Source of the DNA: Caballeronia sp. NK8
GTDB lineage: Bacteria > Pseudomonadota > Gammaproteobacteria > Burkholderiales > Burkholderiaceae
NCBI RefSeq assembly: GCF_018408855.1
Contig: NZ_AP024322.1
Coordinates: forward strand, 1,798,001-1,862,000
Length of the DNA stretch: 64,000 nt
Reading direction: 5' to 3'
A program made the translations under genes and the position numbers. Below the pieces are notes generated by a model. The model was not told the origin of the DNA and did no database searches. It worked only from the letters and a program-made list of their open reading frames with translations. The number at the start of each line of letters is the position of its first letter. The first letter of the stretch is position 1. Below, one piece after another: positions 61,567 to 64,000 of this stretch.

Positions 61567-61653
61567 TGGTGCCGACGGCGAGACTCGAACTCGCACAGCT
61601 TTCGCCACTACCCCCTCAAGATAGCGTGTCTACCAATTTCACCACGTCGGCAC
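61567..61653 (-). tRNA. tRNA-Leu (GAG)
   Basis: An 87-nt class II tRNA with a long variable arm, encoded CCA (61567-61569), acceptor start GTGCCGA and anticodon loop TTGAGGG (anticodon GAG). It lies between secG and nuoA on the same strand. Confidence 0.96.
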
Positions 61654-61710
61654 TGTACTGCAATCCGGGAAAACTACTTCTAAATTGCCGCGAATCGCTT
61701 CAAGACTTGA

Positions 61711-61739
61711 ATTATAACTGGGCCCTACGAATTGTTCAA
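61711..61739 (-). promoter_or_regulatory. Sigma-70 promoter of tRNA-Leu
   Basis: Minus strand: -35 TTGAAC (61734-61739), 17-bp spacer, perfect -10 TATAAT (61711-61716). The start would be near 61704, about 50 bp before the tRNA. It may also supply transcripts to nuo. Confidence 0.82.
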
Positions 61740-61778
61740 CGCACAAAATGCAGATTCTGCGAAAAATTCGTTCTGTCG

Positions 61779-62153
61779 TTATTTAGGCACATCGGCGCCT
61801 GGAGCGGACGATGCGACCGGCGCGGAGGCCGTTCCCGAGGCACCCGATGCGGCTGCCGCCGGCGCCGATGCCGGTACGGGACCCGCGCCCAGCACGCCCG
61901 CCGAGGTCTGCGGCTTGTAGCTGCCGAGATAGGTCAGCGTCAGCGTCGTCACGAAAAAGACCGCGGCCAGAACTGCAGTGGTGCGCGACAGAAAGTTGGC
62001 CGAACCGGTCGCACCGAAGAGACTCCCCGATGCGCCGCTGCCGAACGCCGCGCCCATGTCCGCGCCCTTGCCGTGCTGAAGCAGCACGAGGCCGATAACG
62101 CCCAGCGCCGACAGCAACTGGACAACGATAATCAATGTCTTCAAATACAGCAT
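61779..62153 (-). CDS. secG: Preprotein translocase subunit SecG
   Basis: A 124-aa membrane subunit that stimulates SecYEG export. Two helices (about 4-25 and 52-75) flank the conserved LLQHGKGADMGAAFGSG loop. The C-terminal 40 residues are an Ala/Pro/Ser-rich tail, longer than in E. coli. It follows tpiA by 88 bp, the usual tpiA-secG order. Confidence 0.95.
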   Translation of the reverse strand: MLYLKTLIIVVQLLSALGVIGLVLLQHGKGADMGAAFGSGASGSLFGATGSANFLSRTTAVLAAVFFVTTLTLTYLGSYKPQTSAGVLGAGPVPASAPAAAASGASGTASAPVASSAPGADVPK

Positions 62154-62241
62154 TTCAACTCACCTGATTCCTGATATTTCCGTGACACCTTCGTGTCGCA
62201 CTATGCTCTTTCGCCTGCCCTGCCTGCTTCCCGGCCGCCGA

Positions 62242-63015
62242 TCAGTGCAGCACGGTTTGCGCTGCCTGGCAGATCGCCAGAAAATCCTTCGACTTCAACG
62301 AGGCGCCGCCGATCAGCCCGCCGTCGATGTCCTTTTGCCCGAACAGCTCCTGCGCGTTTTCGGGCTTCACGCTGCCGCCGTACAGAAGCGGCACGTTCTC
62401 GACAGTCGCGCCCTTCTCCAGCAACTTGCGACGCAGAAATGCATGAACGTCCTGCGCCTGGCCCGGCCGCGCGGTCTTGCCCGTGCCGATCGCCCAGACC
62501 GGCTCATAGGCGACCACGATGCCCGCCGCCTGTTCTTCCGTCAGTACTTGCAGAACGGCGTCGAGCTGCGTGCCGATGACCTGCTCCGTCGTACCGGCTT
62601 CACGCTCGTCGAGCGTCTCGCCGACACAGACGATCGGCGTGAGTCCCGCTTCGATCACGCGCTGCGCTTTCGCCGCGACGATCTCCGGACTTTCGCGATG
62701 ATACGCGCGTCGCTCCGAATGCCCGACGATCGCGTAAGTGACACCGAAATCCGCCGCCATTTCCGCCGCGACTTCGCCGGTGAATGCCCCGCCCGCATGC
62801 GCGGACACGTCCTGGATGCCCCACTGCACGACCGAGCCGCTCAAAAGCGCCTGCGATTGCGCGAGATAAGGACACGGCACGCACACGCCCACGCGCACGC
62901 CCTTTTGCAAAGCCGATGCCCCTGCGGCGACTTCGGTCAGCAGGGTCGCATTGTCACCGATGCGGCCGTGCATCTTCCAGTTGCCCACCACCAGTTTCGC
63001 TCGTTCTCTGGACAT
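62242..63015 (-). CDS. tpiA: Triose-phosphate isomerase
   Basis: A 257-aa TIM-barrel enzyme of glycolysis and gluconeogenesis that interconverts dihydroxyacetone phosphate and glyceraldehyde 3-phosphate. Active-site residues are Asn12, Lys14, His99 and Glu171 (AYEPVWAIGTG). Its promoter lies at 63105-63134. It probably shares a transcript with secG. Confidence 0.97.
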   Translation of the reverse strand: MSRERAKLVVGNWKMHGRIGDNATLLTEVAAGASALQKGVRVGVCVPCPYLAQSQALLSGSVVQWGIQDVSAHAGGAFTGEVAAEMAADFGVTYAIVGHSERRAYHRESPEIVAAKAQRVIEAGLTPIVCVGETLDEREAGTTEQVIGTQLDAVLQVLTEEQAAGIVVAYEPVWAIGTGKTARPGQAQDVHAFLRRKLLEKGATVENVPLLYGGSVKPENAQELFGQKDIDGGLIGGASLKSKDFLAICQAAQTVLH

Positions 63016-63104
63016 ATGTCTCGTCAGTCGGCGGCGGCTTTCGAGAGCCGCCGTGTTATAGGAGTGAAGCCGCTACAAACTGCAAACTGCCTGCAAAACA
63101 GGCG

Positions 63105-63134
63105 ATTTTACTGTGTTACGACGAAACCGGTCAA
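63105..63134 (-). promoter_or_regulatory. tpiA-secG promoter
   Basis: Minus strand: -35 TTGACC (63129-63134), 18-bp spacer, -10 TAAAAT (63105-63110). It gives a leader of about 80 nt, in which GCCTG / CAGGC can form a small hairpin. Confidence 0.7.
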
Positions 63135-63183
63135 ACCACCAAAAGCGTATCGCAAGGTGAAACGCTGCGACGCGCTTGAAACC

Positions 63184-63999
63184 TCACGCATCCTCGCGCC
63201 AGTCCAGCACGATCTTGCCGACATGCGTGCTGCTTTCCATGAGCGCGTGCGCGGCGGCGGCATCGTGCGCCGGGAAAACCTGGTGGATCACCGGCTTGAT
63301 GCGCCCCGCCTCGATTTCCGGCCAGACACGCTCCTTCAGCCTGGCCGCGAGCTTCGCCTTGAACGCGACCGGACGCGGACGCAGCGTCGACCCGGTGATG
63401 ACCAGCCGGCGACGCAGCACGTCGTTCAGATTGATTTCCGCCTTGGCGCCGCCGAGCAGCGCGATCACGCAGATACGCCCGCCGTCCGCCAGCGACTTGA
63501 GCTCGCGCTGCAGGTAATCGCCCGCGACCATGTCGAGAATCACGTCGACGCCACGGTCGTTCGTCAGCGACTTCACCACTTCGACGAAATCCTCCGTCTT
63601 GTAGTTGATCGCGCGCTCCGCGCCGAGCGCTTCGCACGCACGGCACTTTTCATCGGTGCCGGCCGTGGCGAACACGCGAAAGCCGAGCGCCTTGGCGATC
63701 TGAATCGCCGTCACGCCGATGCCGCTCGATCCGCCCTGCACGAGCAGCGTCTCTTCCGCGCCGTTCTCGCCCGCGCCCAGCTGACCACGTTCGAAGACAT
63801 TGCTCCAGACGGTGAAGAACGTCTCCGGCAGCGACGCGGCCTCGATATCCGACAACCCCTTCGGCACCGGCAGACATTGCTCGAGCGGCGCCACCGCGTA
63901 CTCGGCGTAACCACCACCCGCGAGCAGCGCGCACACGCGATCGCCTTTTTTCAGACCGAACGGGTTGTGCCTGGGATCGAAATCGCCATCGACGATTTC
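63184..63999 (-). CDS. NAD(P)H quinone oxidoreductase (PIG3 type), partial
   Basis: The C-terminal 271 residues of a zinc-free medium-chain dehydrogenase; the N-terminus lies past the right edge of the window. The frame runs without stop through PFGLKKGDRVCALLAGGGYA to the window end, so the listed region is a fragment and not a full protein. The NADPH-binding motif is QGGSSGIGVTAIQIAKALG. It resembles the quinone oxidoreductase/PIG3 branch. It is upstream of tpiA on the same strand, but tpiA has its own promoter. Confidence 0.9.
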   Translation of the reverse strand, partial: EIVDGDFDPRHNPFGLKKGDRVCALLAGGGYAEYAVAPLEQCLPVPKGLSDIEAASLPETFFTVWSNVFERGQLGAGENGAEETLLVQGGSSGIGVTAIQIAKALGFRVFATAGTDEKCRACEALGAERAINYKTEDFVEVVKSLTNDRGVDVILDMVAGDYLQRELKSLADGGRICVIALLGGAKAEINLNDVLRRRLVITGSTLRPRPVAFKAKLAARLKERVWPEIEAGRIKPVIHQVFPAHDAAAAHALMESSTHVGKIVLDWREDA

Positions 64000-64000
64000 A

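Overview
The window is chromosomal DNA of a GC-rich beta-proteobacterium of the order Burkholderiales, most likely Burkholderia sensu lato (Burkholderia, Paraburkholderia or Caballeronia). The basis is an rrn operon in the order 16S-tRNA-Ile-tRNA-Ala-23S-5S, a complete isc cluster, an imuA-imuB-dnaE2 cassette, a 14-gene nuo operon followed by a DUF2818 gene, and families common in this group (DUF2863, DUF3563, DUF1178). No plasmid, phage, integrase, IS or CRISPR signal was seen.

Layout. 1-2380: tRNA genes (Asp/Glu pair in two tandem copies, then Ala) and gltX. 2.5-3.5 kb: a lipoprotein patatin. 3.6-9.5 kb: iscR-iscS-iscU-iscA-hscB-hscA-fdx-iscX, reading leftward from a promoter carrying two IscR-type boxes, with a terminator-like hairpin between iscA and hscB. 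9.5-13.3 kb: a low-molecular-weight phosphatase, a patatin/3-hydroxybutyrate dehydrogenase pair and rlmJ. 13.3-16.3 kb: a small copper-linked group (a DUF305 protein, cueR, copZ and a reductase). 16.3-22.3 kb: the LexA-boxed mutagenic translesion cassette imuA-imuB-dnaE2. 22.4-28.0 kb: the rRNA operon, leftward. 28.2-34.5 kb: assorted genes (DUF2863, an orphan LuxR-type regulator, a CbiM-like permease, a secreted protein, a cytosolic carboxypeptidase, yaaA, a lone PIN protein). 34.6-44.7 kb: two convergent acyl-CoA catabolic gene sets that meet at a 577-bp inverted repeat. 44.8-46.0 kb: a DUF1178 gene and a NUDIX gene. 46.1-61.4 kb: nuoA-N, leftward. 61.6-64.0 kb: tRNA-Leu, secG, tpiA and the 3' part of a quinone oxidoreductase gene cut by the window edge.

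How the parts work together. The isc genes supply Fe-S clusters, which complex I (nuo) uses in quantity. The copper genes share a promoter form with a 19-bp spacer around an ACCTT...AAGGT-type dyad. This suggests that CueR controls both the cytoplasmic chaperone CopZ and the exported DUF305 protein. In the acyl-CoA region, an aminoglycoside-phosphotransferase-like kinase lies next to an acyl-CoA dehydrogenase. This is the split form of animal ACAD10/ACAD11 and resembles the LvaA/LvaC pair of Pseudomonas putida, so 4-hydroxyacyl-CoA breakdown is a reasonable hypothesis.

Most of the window is ordinary core genome. The items most worth a second look are the shared CueR-like promoters, the paired inverted repeat at 41271-41847, the split kinase/dehydrogenase pair, the terminator inside the isc cluster and the terminator inside the tRNA array.
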